64,000 bases of DNA from Toxorhynchites rutilus septentrionalis (lineage: Eukaryota > Arthropoda > Insecta > Diptera > Culicidae), in the NCBI RefSeq assembly GCF_029784135.1, contig NC_073745.1, positions 115,739,216 to 115,803,215 on the forward strand. Reading direction: 5' to 3'. Each line of letters opens with the position of its first letter. Position 1 is the first letter of the stretch. The notes below the pieces were generated by a model. That model was given only the letters and a program-made list of their open reading frames with translations. It searched no databases and was not told where the DNA came from. Both the position numbers and the translations under genes were made by a program. Below are positions 23,398-33,982 of this stretch, piece after piece.

Positions 23398-23658
23398 TAT
23401 GCAGTCGTGTCCTAGATACAACCCCTTACAATTTTTTAAATTCATTATGGGCTGATTCGCGCCTAGTAGAACGACGTTGTCCTGGCTGCGTCGAATCGTC
23501 ATATAAATATGAAAATCCATAGATAATTTATCATTCTCCTGTTTGTTTCGTCTCCTCTAACCGCCCGTTCATAAATATTAATTCGAAATGATAATTTACA
23601 TTCATAATGAATGAAGTACATGTGCCGGGATCTTGTTTTTATCGTTTTTGATGTAATT

Positions 23659-23818
23659 TTTTTTAAATTTTTTTTCCTTAATTATAGTGATTTTCAACAC
23701 ATTTCGGCTGGTTCGTCACTTTTACTTCCATTTTTGGAAGAATGTCGGGAGTGAGAATTGAACTCGTGATCTCTGCGTGAGAGGTATGTATGTTACCACT
23801 ACGCCAGATCGCCTCCAC
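23659..23818 (-). mobile_element. tRNA-derived SINE (family B), copy 2
   Basis: The minus strand begins GGAGGCGATCTGGCGTAGTG and has an A box (TGGCGTAGTGGTAACA) and B box (GAGTTCAATTCTC). The 3' end is A-rich (T-rich on the plus strand at 23659-23690). Flanks TGATGTAATT (23649-23658) and TGATGTTATT (23819-23828) are a probable 10-bp target duplication with one mismatch. Confidence 0.85.
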
Positions 23819-23828
23819 TGATGTTATT

Positions 23829-25559
23829 TATGAATGGAACTAAATTTAATAAATTATTCATTATCAGAAAGTTTCTGTGAGTCTGTAAAGAGGAAATGAC
23901 TTGCGATTGCGCCACATGTGATTCAATGTTTATTTTACCATCACCCAACATTATTTCACATTCCTTAACCTCTTCAATATATTTTTAGCAACCTATAAAG
24001 ATAACAAAAATGGCAATATTTGTAAGCAGTGTTGAAAAAAATCGTCATCGCTAAGCTCAAAAACATAGATTTTCAGGCTAAGTTGCATCGAAAACCTATA
24101 TACTCCAAACGAAAATCAAAATGACAGATCCAGATAACCAGTGAATATGAGCAAATGAACTTTTGTTCTTCAATATGTTTTGAAGTTTATTTTTCCACCC
24201 AGTGTCATTTCCATATTGATAATTCACGTCAGAATTGAATCTCACTTTAGCTAAATGAATATCAGCTGTTGTTTACTTTTAACCTGAGGCTGCTGTGTGC
24301 GGATGGTTTTTATTTAGTTCGAACTTTTGTTGTATTGCAATACAATAAATACAGCGTTTAGGGATCGTTCGCGGTTTTTTGCTTGTCTCTACCCAAATGT
24401 TTTATGAGCCCGTGCTGTTTTGCAGCTGCCGGATGCCGTGTTTGAAAAATTCACTGTCAGAACGAATATCATTTCGAATGTGATAAATATCAATTTGTTG
24501 TTTTTGATATTTTAAGTATAAATAACAGTGAAGCTATGAACCCCACTCACCGTATTCATTCATTATAGCAACTTTGTTCATGCATCAGTGATGTGAAACA
24601 AAATGAACTCGTTTGTTATTGTCATCAATATAATGAGGGAAGTTAGTTTCAAGCTGAAAAAAAGTCATTTACACTGAAATTAAATCACATTCGTTATTCG
24701 TGAATATTTGTTGATATTCTAAGACACTGTTTGTAAGTATCAAGTGTCGTGCATCATGTTGTTTAGTGTTGCTCCAGTGGTATCACACCTATAGACAACT
24801 TCCGTACATTGCCGTTCAACCAGCATCAAACAAGCGTCCCACAGAGAATGCATCGATAAAAATTAAACATCGCGAAAATGACCCTTTATGAGAAAATGTT
24901 TCTCGAATTCTCGGTCAATGAAGCTAGAAGATTGTTACATCGTAGCGGGGCCGATGCGCACGAGAGCAAATACAAATGGAAGCTAAAAGTACCGAAGGTG
25001 CGCCATTCATACGTACAGGATAACAAATTAAAAGTTTCACGCAACGAAAACAAGCAACACAAACAAAGCCAAACATTGGTTGCTTGCAGCAACTCAATAT
25101 ATACACACACCTATAATCATTGTTGTCATCCTTGGTGGAGACAGTTTTTCGACTGGAACGCGAATCTAAATCACACATAGCATTCCAGCAGAATCATTCT
25201 CCTTCCTTGATTTTTTCCTACATAAGGCGGCGAAAAATTTTTTGATGAATTTTTTTTTTAATTTTACACCTACTTTGTCATGGCTCGATTCGATGTGTTG
25301 ATTGCAATGCCAGATGCACCGCGAGTAAAATCGAAGATGGCACAAAACGAGCAGAATACGCGATGTTTGGGTATAGAAAAAGACTGAAAGTTTTCCTCAA
25401 AGGAGATGTTATACGATATTTTTACGCTAGTGACAGCGTGCTTACTGTGCAAAGGTTTAGTTAATGTCGCCAATATTCTCTTTTCATAATCCCGTTCGTT
25501 GTTTCTTTTCTCGCGACTGCATAAGTTGACCGTTATTGACAGCACTGTTAGGTAAGCTT
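23829..25559. other. No gene recognised
   Basis: AT-rich DNA without a supportable exon. 24878-25180 holds a 100-codon frame on the plus strand and a 74-84-codon frame on the minus strand; neither shows a domain, and the plus frame runs into short CA-type repeats. No terminal repeats or target duplications were recognised in this block. Confidence 0.35.
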
Positions 25560-25745
25560 CCAATTTTCATCAATTTAAACCAGTTACAGACTATGAGATT
25601 GTAATATGCAATACATAAACAAACAAATCTTAGTGAGTTTCCGATTCGATTGGTATGCAAATCGTTGATCTCCACTCGCGGCAAAAATAGTTATTAATGT
25701 TAACTTTATTCCATAAAAACATGACCTGTTTTCTGATTTGGCCCG
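25560..25745 (-). repeat. Partial relative of the 22.5-kb MITE
   Basis: In reverse complement this stretch matches about 22514-22700: GCCAAATCAGAAAACAGGTC, 'acgtttttatg', 'gttaac', 'taataactattt' and 'accaatcgaatcggaaa' occur in the same order. It lacks the 25-bp outer terminus. Identity by eye is about 75-85%, falling toward the inner end. Confidence 0.7.
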
Positions 25746-27988
25746 TAAAAATTTAGATAATTCATTTTTACATTTTACATGCCAATTTCAGCATCTACGC
25801 GCTGGGCGCTGCTCTCTTTCTAAAACTGGTGGACCTGAGCAGCATAATAATCACAAAACTCGCATTCAAGAAATAAAAAAAATACATCTCCGAATATTTC
25901 TTAACCAATCACAAGAATGTCCCAACCCAACACCACCTTGTATCCCAACACTCGAAAAAAAATCAAGAAAATTCGTTATTTTTCGACCTTCCAGAATAGG
26001 GTCCTCCATAATAAATTATTGTGGGCTCTAGAGAAAATGGATTTTATTAATTTTTCAAGCACGTTTAATTATTAAATTTTCATAGTAAGATAGACTATCA
26101 GGATTGTTTATAAAATTTGCCTTGATAATTTGCTGGTTTCCAAAAAAAAGGATGTGACATTTTACCCGGTAAATGCGGCGTTGCTCCCTTCCGTTGTTGA
26201 AGGTGGCCCCGAAAATATCATCCTGCGAACTTACTGAGTAATGTGTTATTTGGACATTGGATAATCGGAACTGTTACCTTAGAATCACCCATCTCTGAAG
26301 AAGGTAATCCAATGAGTATCAAAATAAACCCAAAAACTCAAAATAAAGCCTCGAATTTCGAGAATAAAAACAACGGAACTTATATAAGTAAAAAATCTAA
26401 AAAATCTGTTTAAGGAAATCTTATGAACATCTCTTTGACTTACGATGAAAATGAGAGCATCCTGCTTCACAAGATAAGAATTAGTACTTTCTAGAATTCA
26501 TCATTATTTTTTATTTAAAAACCTGCTTTGATAACTCTTCAAACTTCTTCTCACCATCCTCCTCTAAACTGTATAAACATAATTGATAAATCATGTATGA
26601 AATCTAAATCTTTTTTTAGTTTTCATTCTCACCGAATAACGTTTCAGTTTATTGAAGCGTGAGAATCCTGCCGAAGCATCCCAAGCAGAATAAATCTGAG
26701 CATAATTTCGAATCACACAAAAATGCTGAGCAAGAAAAGATCCGAGAAACAGCTCAGACATACTATTTTTATTCATCACGAGTACCAAATGTTTCCACAT
26801 TTCTGTTTTTTTCGACAGATCAAAACCCTTCGTCAGTTTTAGTGCGAGAGGCTGCGAGAGTGCGAGATGATTGACACAATTCGGGCAAAATGGTGTAGTT
26901 TTCTTGCCGTTCTGGCGAAGGAAGCCAAAATCGTCCAACTTTAACCCAGTCGAAAGTTCTTATCATACACCTGCCAGCCAGCGCGGCAGCATTTGTTATA
27001 GCCGTTATTAACGCCAACGCCAGAAGGTGCCACGGTGCCCCAAGCTTTTGCGTACCCGAACCAACAACAAACCGAAGAAGTCGTTGGAGGGAGCGCGTTC
27101 GAGATAAAAATAATACTTTGAAATATGAACGGGGTGGGGAGCTAGGATGTGCCTTCTGGAGGAACGATGCTCGAAACGGAGAATCATTCGGTGGCGAGGA
27201 TGAATGATGCGCAGGGAAAAATGTTTTTTTTGGGGAAAAAAAATCGAGAGAGGTTTCTATGCAACCAGGTGCGGAAAGCAAGAATAGTTTTTCAACGGAC
27301 GGTTCGGGTTTCGGTTATCGAGGAATCAGATGTCACCGAAAGGCAGTGTTTATTTTCAAACCTCGCTGGCTGAGTGCATAAGATCCGCTATTTTAGCATA
27401 CCGGGGGAAGCTTGGTACTGTTTATTTATTTTTTTAAAACGAATCAACATGAGCTACCGATGGAATGGTCCAACAACCGCTTCGAGCCATGCAAGGATGT
27501 GGACGTTCATGGATATTCATGAGAAGGTACTACTGCTACGAACGAAAGCCGGAATGACGTATTTTTTTCAAAAACGTTTCGAAGCACTCTCTATTGTCAA
27601 AAGCTTGCATATCCGACCTTTGGAAGCACAGCTACGCCATAATGAAGTGTCTAATTTCTGTGTTTATCCTAATCAATTTTATTCTTCGTTCGCCACTTAT
27701 TCATGTTTGGTTTCGAGCAGTAAACAGAGATGATGTGGAAACGAAACGTCTTATTACCGTGGATAACTTCAAATAACATCGTAAAGCGAGACAATATTTG
27801 TCGTTGGTATGAAATAAAATAAATACAATAAACGGATCGAAACTCCAGTAAACCCCACCCTTCGAAGCCCAACAAATTATAAACTCATTCAGCCACATGA
27901 CGCCATAGAATTACTCTGTCACATAAAATATTTCATCGACGTAACCTTTGAGCACTGAAGCTTACCGTTCTTACCGCAAAATCTTCGA

Positions 27989-28066
27989 CCGGAGGTGAAG
28001 CACTGAGGACATTAATGTGCACTCAGCCTCTTTCACTCCCTCCAGAGACCCACTTTTCGTTCCATT
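27989..28066 (+). repeat. Direct duplication, copy 1 of 2
   Basis: The stretch begins GACCGGAGGTGAAGCACTGA and ends 'gacccacttttcgtt'. It recurs 707 bp downstream at 28696-28775 with about ten differences, mostly in the middle. No terminal repeats or target duplications flank it and it is not seen elsewhere in the window. Confidence 0.75.
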
Positions 28067-28695
28067 ACGACTGCGGTAATATTTCAATACTTCGCCAAAT
28101 GCCCTCCAGGGGAGGGAGGCAGATGATTTCCCAACCTCTCATAGCTTTCGGTTCGTGTAAAATGATTGAACGGTTATACTTTTGGTATTCGGATAAAACG
28201 AGATCGAATCGGGTTCTAAGGATCAGGTGTGGTGAAAGAGAGTATGGCGTGACGGTCGGATGAATAGCAGCAGCCACAGCACAACAGGTCCTTGAGCGTA
28301 AGAAGCAACAAAAAGTCAATGAAGCGAAGAAATGTATTTAATGAAATGCCACTTCTGCCTTGAAGTCGTACCCGTAGAATCGACCACCAGTTGTGGTCTG
28401 GAAGAATGGTTAGACTGGGCGAAAGGGAAAGAATGTTATGTGTGTTGTAATGATTGCAGGTTCACTCGAAGGCTTTCTTCTGCTCTCAAGTAAAACTACT
28501 CGATACGGTTTTGATGGCTTCGGTGGCTCATTCAATATACAGCCACGCGAAACGGGATTTGTTCACCAGAAGCTAGGTTTGGGACTAAGGATGCCAGATT
28601 TTAATTTTGCGTGGTTCAGAAGAGTTTTTAGAATCTCCTAGCTTCTACGAAAGTTTATTTTTTTTTTTGCAGCAAATTGAACATAAAAGTATATT

Positions 28696-28775
28696 GCGAC
28701 CGGAGGTGAAGCACTGAGGACATTAATGTACGGTCAGCCACTGTTTCTCTCCCTCCAGGGACCCACTTTTCGTTA
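28696..28775 (+). repeat. Direct duplication, copy 2 of 2
   Basis: Second copy of the block at 27989-28066, starting GACCGGAGGTGAAGCACTGA. It differs in the centre ('acggtcagccactgtttctc' against 'gcactcagcctctttcac'). The matching edges and differing centre are what would be expected if the edges are conserved sites or the centre mutated after a local duplication. Confidence 0.75.
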
Positions 28776-29000
28776 AAACTACTGAATCAGTTTTTGTAGA
28801 ATGACTTTAGAGACGAATATTATTTTTTAATCCATTAACAAAACATTAATTCATGAGGAGGAAAGTTTGCTTTAAAACGTATAGAAAAAATATATGAGAG
28901 AATACAAACAAAGTTGTGGATTTTAATTCTCAATGCTTCCGTAGATAAAAAGTTAAAAGCAGATGAGCATTACGAAGTTACGGTGCGAACCAATGGTTTT

Positions 29001-31547
29001 TTTATTTTTTTTTATTAAATCGTTTATTTTTACAGGCTCAGTTACATAAGTTTAAAGGAGCCAAACTCCTGACTGTATTGTTACAAGTATATATAAACAT
29101 TTTTCCTTAATTCTAATGTTAATGGTGTAGAAAACCGATTACTCGCGGTCTACTCGAGTTTAGAAGGGTGACATATTTTCTTGAGGAAAAGGAAGGGATA
29201 AAAGGATATGTTGACAATGTTCACTCTCACATTCACACTCACATTCATTACACTCAATTCTTAAGCCTATCTTATATCTAATATGTTTTTACATTTCACC
29301 TTATTCTATTGTTAATAAGAAGGGATTTGATTTCTCGCGAAGTAAAAGGAAAAGGAGAATATAAGGATATAAGGACAATCAGACACGAAGATCGATAACT
29401 TTTAGGAAGACATATATTTGGGACATGTAATCAAGGTCTAAACCAGCCAACACATCTCTCACCGGCACATTGGGCTGCCTTCCTCTAGCCCGAAGAGAGT
29501 TTTCTAAATTCGATCTGGCAACAAGATACTCCTCGCACGACCAAACAACGTGTTCGACGTCGTGGTAACCTTGGCCGCAGGCACAGATATTGCTGTCGGC
29601 AAGATCAAAACGAAAGAGTAGCGCGTTTAACGAACAGTGATTGGACATGAGTCGGGAGAAGGTGCGAATAAAGTCCCGACTCAAGTCCAGACTTTTGAAC
29701 CATGGTTTGAGGCTAACCTTAGGGATAATTGAGTGGAGCCACCGGCCCAATTCATCTTCGTTCCATTTGCGTTGCCAGTTAACGATGGTATTTTTACGAA
29801 CTAAAGAATAAAATTCATTGAAGGCGATTTGACGCTGATAAATTTCGCCTTCAATTGCACCTACCTTAGCTAATGAGTCAGCCCTCTCATTACCCGGAAT
29901 TGAGCAATGTGAAGGGACCCAGACAAAGGTAATGACATAACAGCGTCTGGTTAAAGCATTCAAAATTTCTCGTATTCTCTCAAGGAAGTACGGCGAGTGC
30001 TTTTCCGGCCTCACTGAACGGATAGCTTCGACAGAGCTAAGACTATCCGTTACAATGTAATAGTGTTCAACAGGTCGTGAGGCGACGCTGTCCAGCGCCC
30101 AGTGTATTGCTGCCAATTCAGCAATATACACTGAGCAAGGATTCTGAAGACTGTGGGAGGTGCTAAAAAATTCGTTGAACACTCCAAATCCTGTGGACTC
30201 ATTCATAGTGGACCCATCAGTGAAGTACATATTATCACAATTGATACGCCCATACTTTGCATTGAAGATCGTAGGAACGATCCCCGATCGATGATAATCT
30301 GGAATTCCATGGATTTTCTCCTTCATGAACAGATAAAAAAATACAGAGGAATTGATGTAGTCAGGAAAACAAACACGGTTGGGAATATACAAAGAAGGAT
30401 CAACCTGCATGGAGATGAATTCATGATATGATGTCATGAATCCAGAATGAAAATTTATCCCGATCAGCTGCTCAAAATTTCCGATCACCAATGGGTTCAT
30501 AACCTTACACCGGATGAGGAACCGAAGAGATATTAAATTGAAGCGATCTTTTAGTGGGAGTACGCCTGCCAAAACCTCGAGGCTCATGGTATGCGTTGAG
30601 GGCATACATCCCAACGCAATACGGAGACAAAGATACTGAATTCGCTCGAGTTTAATGAGGTGTGTTTTGGCAGCTGATTGAAAACAGAAACTGCCATACT
30701 CCATCACTGAGAGAATAGTTGTTCGATACAACATTATAAGATCTTCGGGATGGGCTCCCCACCAGGTTCCGGTAATTGTACGGAGAAAGTTTATTCTTTG
30801 TTGACATTTTTTACTCAGATACCTAATATGGGCCCCCCAAGTACATTTGGAGTCGAACCATACCCCAAGATACTTGAATGACATAGCATGAGTGATCGGT
30901 TTATCCAAAAGTTGAAGCTTTGGTTTTGCTGGTCTATGCTTCCTAGAAAAAACCACCATCTCTGTTTTCTCCGTGGAGAATTCGATCCCTAGCCCAATGG
31001 CCCAGGTTGAAAAATTGTTCAAGGTATCTTGTAAGAGTTCTTGCAGGTCGGATTCGTTTGATCCTACGACAGACACCACTCCATCATCTGCAAGTTGTCT
31101 TAGGCTGCAATTTTGTGTAAGGCAATTGTCGATGTCGCTTACATAGAAGTTGTACAAAAGGGGGCTTAAACATGAGCCCTGGGGGAGGCCCATGTAAGAG
31201 AACCGACTTACTGCCGAATCTCCGTGAGAAAAGTTCAAATGTTTCTCACAAAGCAAGTTATATAACATATTATTCAATAGAGGCGGCAGACCCCGAGAGT
31301 GTAATTTGTCTGACAAAACCTCTATTGAAACAGAATCAAAGGCCCCCTTTATGTCCAAGAATACTGAAGCCATTTGTTTTTTTCCGGCGTAAGCCATTTG
31401 AATTTCTGAAGAAAGCAACGCAAGACAATCATTCGTCCCCTTGCCCCTGCGGAACCCATATTGTGTATCTGAGAGTAGGCCATTCGTTTCAACCCATCGA
31501 TCAAGGCGAAACAAGATCATTTTCTCCAACAATTTCCGTATACAAGA
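29001..31547 (-). mobile_element. 5'-truncated non-LTR retrotransposon with RNase H
   Basis: A retrotransposon inserted on the minus strand, flanked by the perfect 13-bp target duplication AACCAATGGTTTT (28988-29000 and 31548-31560). The 3' end is A-rich (plus-strand TTTATTTTTTTTTATTAAA from 29001), with a 3' UTR of about 380 bp that includes a 'tactcgagtttagaagg' block. The 5' end is truncated within the RT domain at 31547, so ORF1, the endonuclease and the RT start are absent. A much shorter copy of the same 3' end lies at 48299-49638. Confidence 0.9.
29379..31547 (-). CDS. RT-RNase H polyprotein, N-terminally truncated
   Basis: About 722 element-derived codons are open to the stop. The frame extends upstream to a methionine at 31655, but its first 36 residues come from flanking DNA beyond the target duplication. 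RT motifs: FLDIKGAFDS with catalytic D near 101, GLPQGSCLSPLL at 156-167, and LADD at 188-191 (usual YADD). RNase H: D480 (MYFTDGS), E513 (AELAAIHWAL), D537 (VTDSLSS) and D593 (PGNERADSLAK), all present. A cysteine-histidine cluster at 691-707 (CACGQGYHDVEHVVWSC) resembles the C-terminal zinc finger of these proteins. RNase H places it in the I/LOA/R1-related groups rather than CR1 or typical Jockey; the exact clade is unresolved. The lack of stops suggests recent insertion. Not autonomous. Confidence 0.88.
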   Translation of the reverse strand, partial: SCIRKLLEKMILFRLDRWVETNGLLSDTQYGFRRGKGTNDCLALLSSEIQMAYAGKKQMASVFLDIKGAFDSVSIEVLSDKLHSRGLPPLLNNMLYNLLCEKHLNFSHGDSAVSRFSYMGLPQGSCLSPLLYNFYVSDIDNCLTQNCSLRQLADDGVVSVVGSNESDLQELLQDTLNNFSTWAIGLGIEFSTEKTEMVVFSRKHRPAKPKLQLLDKPITHAMSFKYLGVWFDSKCTWGAHIRYLSKKCQQRINFLRTITGTWWGAHPEDLIMLYRTTILSVMEYGSFCFQSAAKTHLIKLERIQYLCLRIALGCMPSTHTMSLEVLAGVLPLKDRFNLISLRFLIRCKVMNPLVIGNFEQLIGINFHSGFMTSYHEFISMQVDPSLYIPNRVCFPDYINSSVFFYLFMKEKIHGIPDYHRSGIVPTIFNAKYGRINCDNMYFTDGSTMNESTGFGVFNEFFSTSHSLQNPCSVYIAELAAIHWALDSVASRPVEHYYIVTDSLSSVEAIRSVRPEKHSPYFLERIREILNALTRRCYVITFVWVPSHCSIPGNERADSLAKVGAIEGEIYQRQIAFNEFYSLVRKNTIVNWQRKWNEDELGRWLHSIIPKVSLKPWFKSLDLSRDFIRTFSRLMSNHCSLNALLFRFDLADSNICACGQGYHDVEHVVWSCEEYLVARSNLENSLRARGRQPNVPVRDVLAGLDLDYMSQIYVFLKVIDLRV

Positions 31548-31560
31548 AACCAATGGTTTT

Positions 31561-32160
31561 AACTGACATTCATTTTTTACCATTTCCAAGAATCGCATGT
31601 TGTACCTTCTACGGGAAACTCCAGTAATTGGATGTTCTACAAATTTTCTTGACAACCCAAAATGTTTTCATTAAAAAATACTTGTCAAATATATGTTAAA
31701 ACATACATGAGTTATAAGTCTGTGCATTCATAGACTCGCGGTATGCAGTCGTATAATATTTGTCATATCCGTTTGTAATTCACTGGATATTTTACTAAAG
31801 TCTTCATTCTCTAATTATAATTTATTCTAAAATAATAATAAAGTTATAAGCAGTATTTTGAATGATATGCTTTTGTATTGCTACGTCGTGTTTCGGACAT
31901 TACCCCCATTTTTTGCAGAGATCAATCAATTTTTCTTTTTAAAAAATCGAGGAAAAACGCCTTACTGAACTTCCTTACCCTTAGCTATCCTTAGGAGATT
32001 CAATGAGGATTTTGAAACATGATTTTGGTTTAAGGAATATCTTGCCAATAAAATAAATTTTTGAATCTTTTATTGGCAAAATAAATTTGAAAATTAATTG
32101 CTGAATTTGTAGTTTGATCAAAGTTCGAGGTGAACGTAAACGAACGTAACGTAAACGTAA
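31561..32160. other. No gene recognised
   Basis: AT-rich host or old repeat DNA of 600 bp. 32120-32170 carries a short tandem 'acgtaa' run (CGAACGTAACGTAAACGTAA type). The last part leads into the Helitron-like unit at about 32165. No coding frame with a domain is seen. Confidence 0.35.
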
Positions 32161-32164
32161 CGAA

Positions 32165-32405
32165 CGTAAATCTCCATACACCTAATTCGGTTTCGTTTGC
32201 TTGATTAATTCTCGAGTAATGTAGAAATTTGTGTTTCATTTGTATGGTAGCCCCTCTTAGAGAGGGGGGAGGTGTCTCAAACTATCATGAAAAACTTCCC
32301 TGGCCCCAAAAACTCCTACATACCAATTTTCATGTCGATCGGTTCAGTAGTTTCCGAATCCATAAGAATCAGACAGACAGACAGGCAGAAATCCATTTTT
32401 ATATA
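32165..32405 (-). mobile_element. Helitron-like 5' end, truncated by insertion
   Basis: On the minus strand the sequence reads TATAAAAATGGATTTCTG, then a CTGT repeat, 'cttatggattcggaaactac', 'catgaaaattggtatgtagg' and one partial 140-bp-type unit with 'aattaatcaagc'. This is the 5' portion of the family found whole at 39205-41788. The expected TC start is missing because a Tc1-like terminus starts at 32406. Confidence 0.6.
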
Positions 32406-32745
32406 CAGTCTATCGCAAAATTGAGTGTACAAATGCTACTTGACGATACTTTCCATTAATTTGGTTTGAAATATTTTGAATACATTGATTCTATTGATGC
32501 ATACCGTTCTGAATCCTATTTCGGACACTTTGTTCTAATATCTTGAAATGCTTAATGAATTGATGATATAACTATAAATTGATTGCAATTGCTTCTTTAG
32601 AGTAATCCCTTGGTTTCACTATCATTTCATATGAGAACTACATTTGAATTATAACAAAATCGGCAAAAATCTAACAACACTACTCATTATCGTTTGTGTT
32701 TGACGTTTGCTTAGCGTGAGCACGTAGAATTTGCCCGTTCATAAA
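32406..32745 (+). mobile_element. Tc1-like terminus and flank
   Basis: The first about 90 bp (CAGTCTATCGCAAAATTGAG and following) match the start of the Tc1-like element at 43024 with a TA before it at 32404-32405. After about 32495 the two sequences diverge. The remainder, to the mariner target TA at 32746, has no coding frame and was not classified. Confidence 0.55.
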
Positions 32746-32747
32746 TA

Positions 32748-33980
32748 CAGGGTTTTCCATTTCGGGCTTCCGAAAGTATACAGCCCTGCGCTGACAATCG
32801 TTTGACATAGCTGTCAACCAAAGCGTCATATCGTTAGTTGAATGTCTGCCATTTTACAATATGGATCGTTTTAGCATCGCACAACGTGTTAATTTTGTTA
32901 AATTATACTATAAAAATGATGAAAAACCGGCAAATGTTTTTCGAGCATTGCGGACGGACAGAGCAAACTGGATCCGTAGCGGATATTGTGAAACCTGTGC
33001 ATCATCGTAATGTGCGTTCGGCCGAAAATATTGCTTCTTTTGCTGCCAGTGTGGAGGATGACCCGAATGTTTCGATTCCACGGCGTGCTCAGCAATTGGG
33101 CTTGTCAAACACATCATTGTGGCGAATTTTGCATTTGGACTTGCACCTACATCCATTTAAAGTCCAACTGGTACAAAAATTAGAGCGTGGTGACCATGGA
33201 ATGCGTCAGGCATACGTCGATTGGGTGAACGAACAACAGCAGCAAAATGCTGAATTTTCGCATCAAATTTTTTTCAGCGATGAGGCACATTTCGAGCTCG
33301 GTGGCTATGTGAACACCCAAAATTTCCGTATATGGGGCTCAGAAAATCCACACGTGATTGTTGAGAGGCCATTGCATCCGCCAAAAGTCACTGTTTGGTG
33401 TGTATTATGGTCTTGTGGAGTCATCGGGCCGTATTTCTTTGAAAATGAGGACGGCAAGACGGTAACTGTGAATGGTGAGCGCTATGGCCGCATGTTAACC
33501 GATTTTTTTTTGGCCACAAATTGAATATATGGATACGGATGACATGTGGTTTCAGCAGGACGGCGCCACGTGCCACACAACACGACCGAACCATATTGCG
33601 AACGAAATTTGAGGGACGCATAATTTCGCGTTTTGGTGATGCCAATTGGCCATCCAGATCATGCGATTTGAACCCGCTAGACTTTTTTTTGTGGGGTTAT
33701 GCAAGGACCGTGTCTATGTTAACTCTCCGCAAACTCTTGAACATATGAAAGACAACATTCGTGAAGTTATGACCGAGATACCGCCCCATATGTGCCGAAA
33801 AGTCATCGAAAATTACCTGTTCCGAATCAAGGTGTGCGAGGAAGCCCTAGGTGGACATTTGAATGATGTTGTATTTCACACATAATGGCATATACCAAAC
33901 TTTAATTTGAAATAAAAGTTTCATCGAAATTCGAATTCTAAGTGTGTTTTATTTCAATTTACTAAAGTTGGAAAACCCTG
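32748..33980 (+). mobile_element. DD41D mariner, damaged copy
   Basis: The ends CAGGGTTTTCCATTTCGGG and (reverse complement) CAGGGTTTTCCAACTTTAG are flanked by TA (32746-32747 and 33981-33982). Length is 1,233 bp against 1,305 for the intact copy. The right TIR lacks the 'ttccgaaag' block. It is the same family as 6573-7877 in the opposite orientation. Confidence 0.9.
32861..33885 (+). pseudogene. DD41D mariner transposase, frameshifted
   Basis: The frame opens at the ATG at 32861 (MDRFSIAQRVNFVKLYY) but a deletion of about 60 bp near 32955 removes helix-turn-helix residues and shifts the frame. The longest surviving frame covers TEQTGSVADIVKPV to LTDFF, including FFSDEAHFELGG with the first catalytic D. 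A frame change in the T run at 33503-33511 and a small loss near 33590 (PNMP region) break it again, after which LNPLDFF, LWGY and the C terminus follow in other frames. All three catalytic acids are still encoded but not in one frame. Confidence 0.88.
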
Positions 33981-33982
33981 TA

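Larger units (their letters stand above)
25746..28980. other. No gene recognised; single-copy-looking DNA
   Basis: No supportable exon. Open frames up to 153 codons (26820-27281, minus strand) occur in the more GC-rich stretch 26800-27370, but no domain is visible and the complementary strand is also open. 27989-28066 and 28696-28773 are a direct duplication of about 78 bp. 26000-26800 is AT-rich. 28645-28690 ends in a T run. Intronic or intergenic host DNA is the likeliest reading. Confidence 0.35.

Noticed and set aside
23759..23818. Possible tRNA gene on the minus strand
   Set aside because: Three copies share the same non-tRNA body and A-rich tail with target duplications; SINE heads.
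26820..27281. 153-codon minus-strand frame
   Set aside because: No recognisable motif, opposite strand also open, located in DNA without other gene features.
31548..31655. N-terminal 36 residues of the RT frame as part of the retrotransposon
   Set aside because: They lie outside the 5' target duplication and so derive from flanking DNA.
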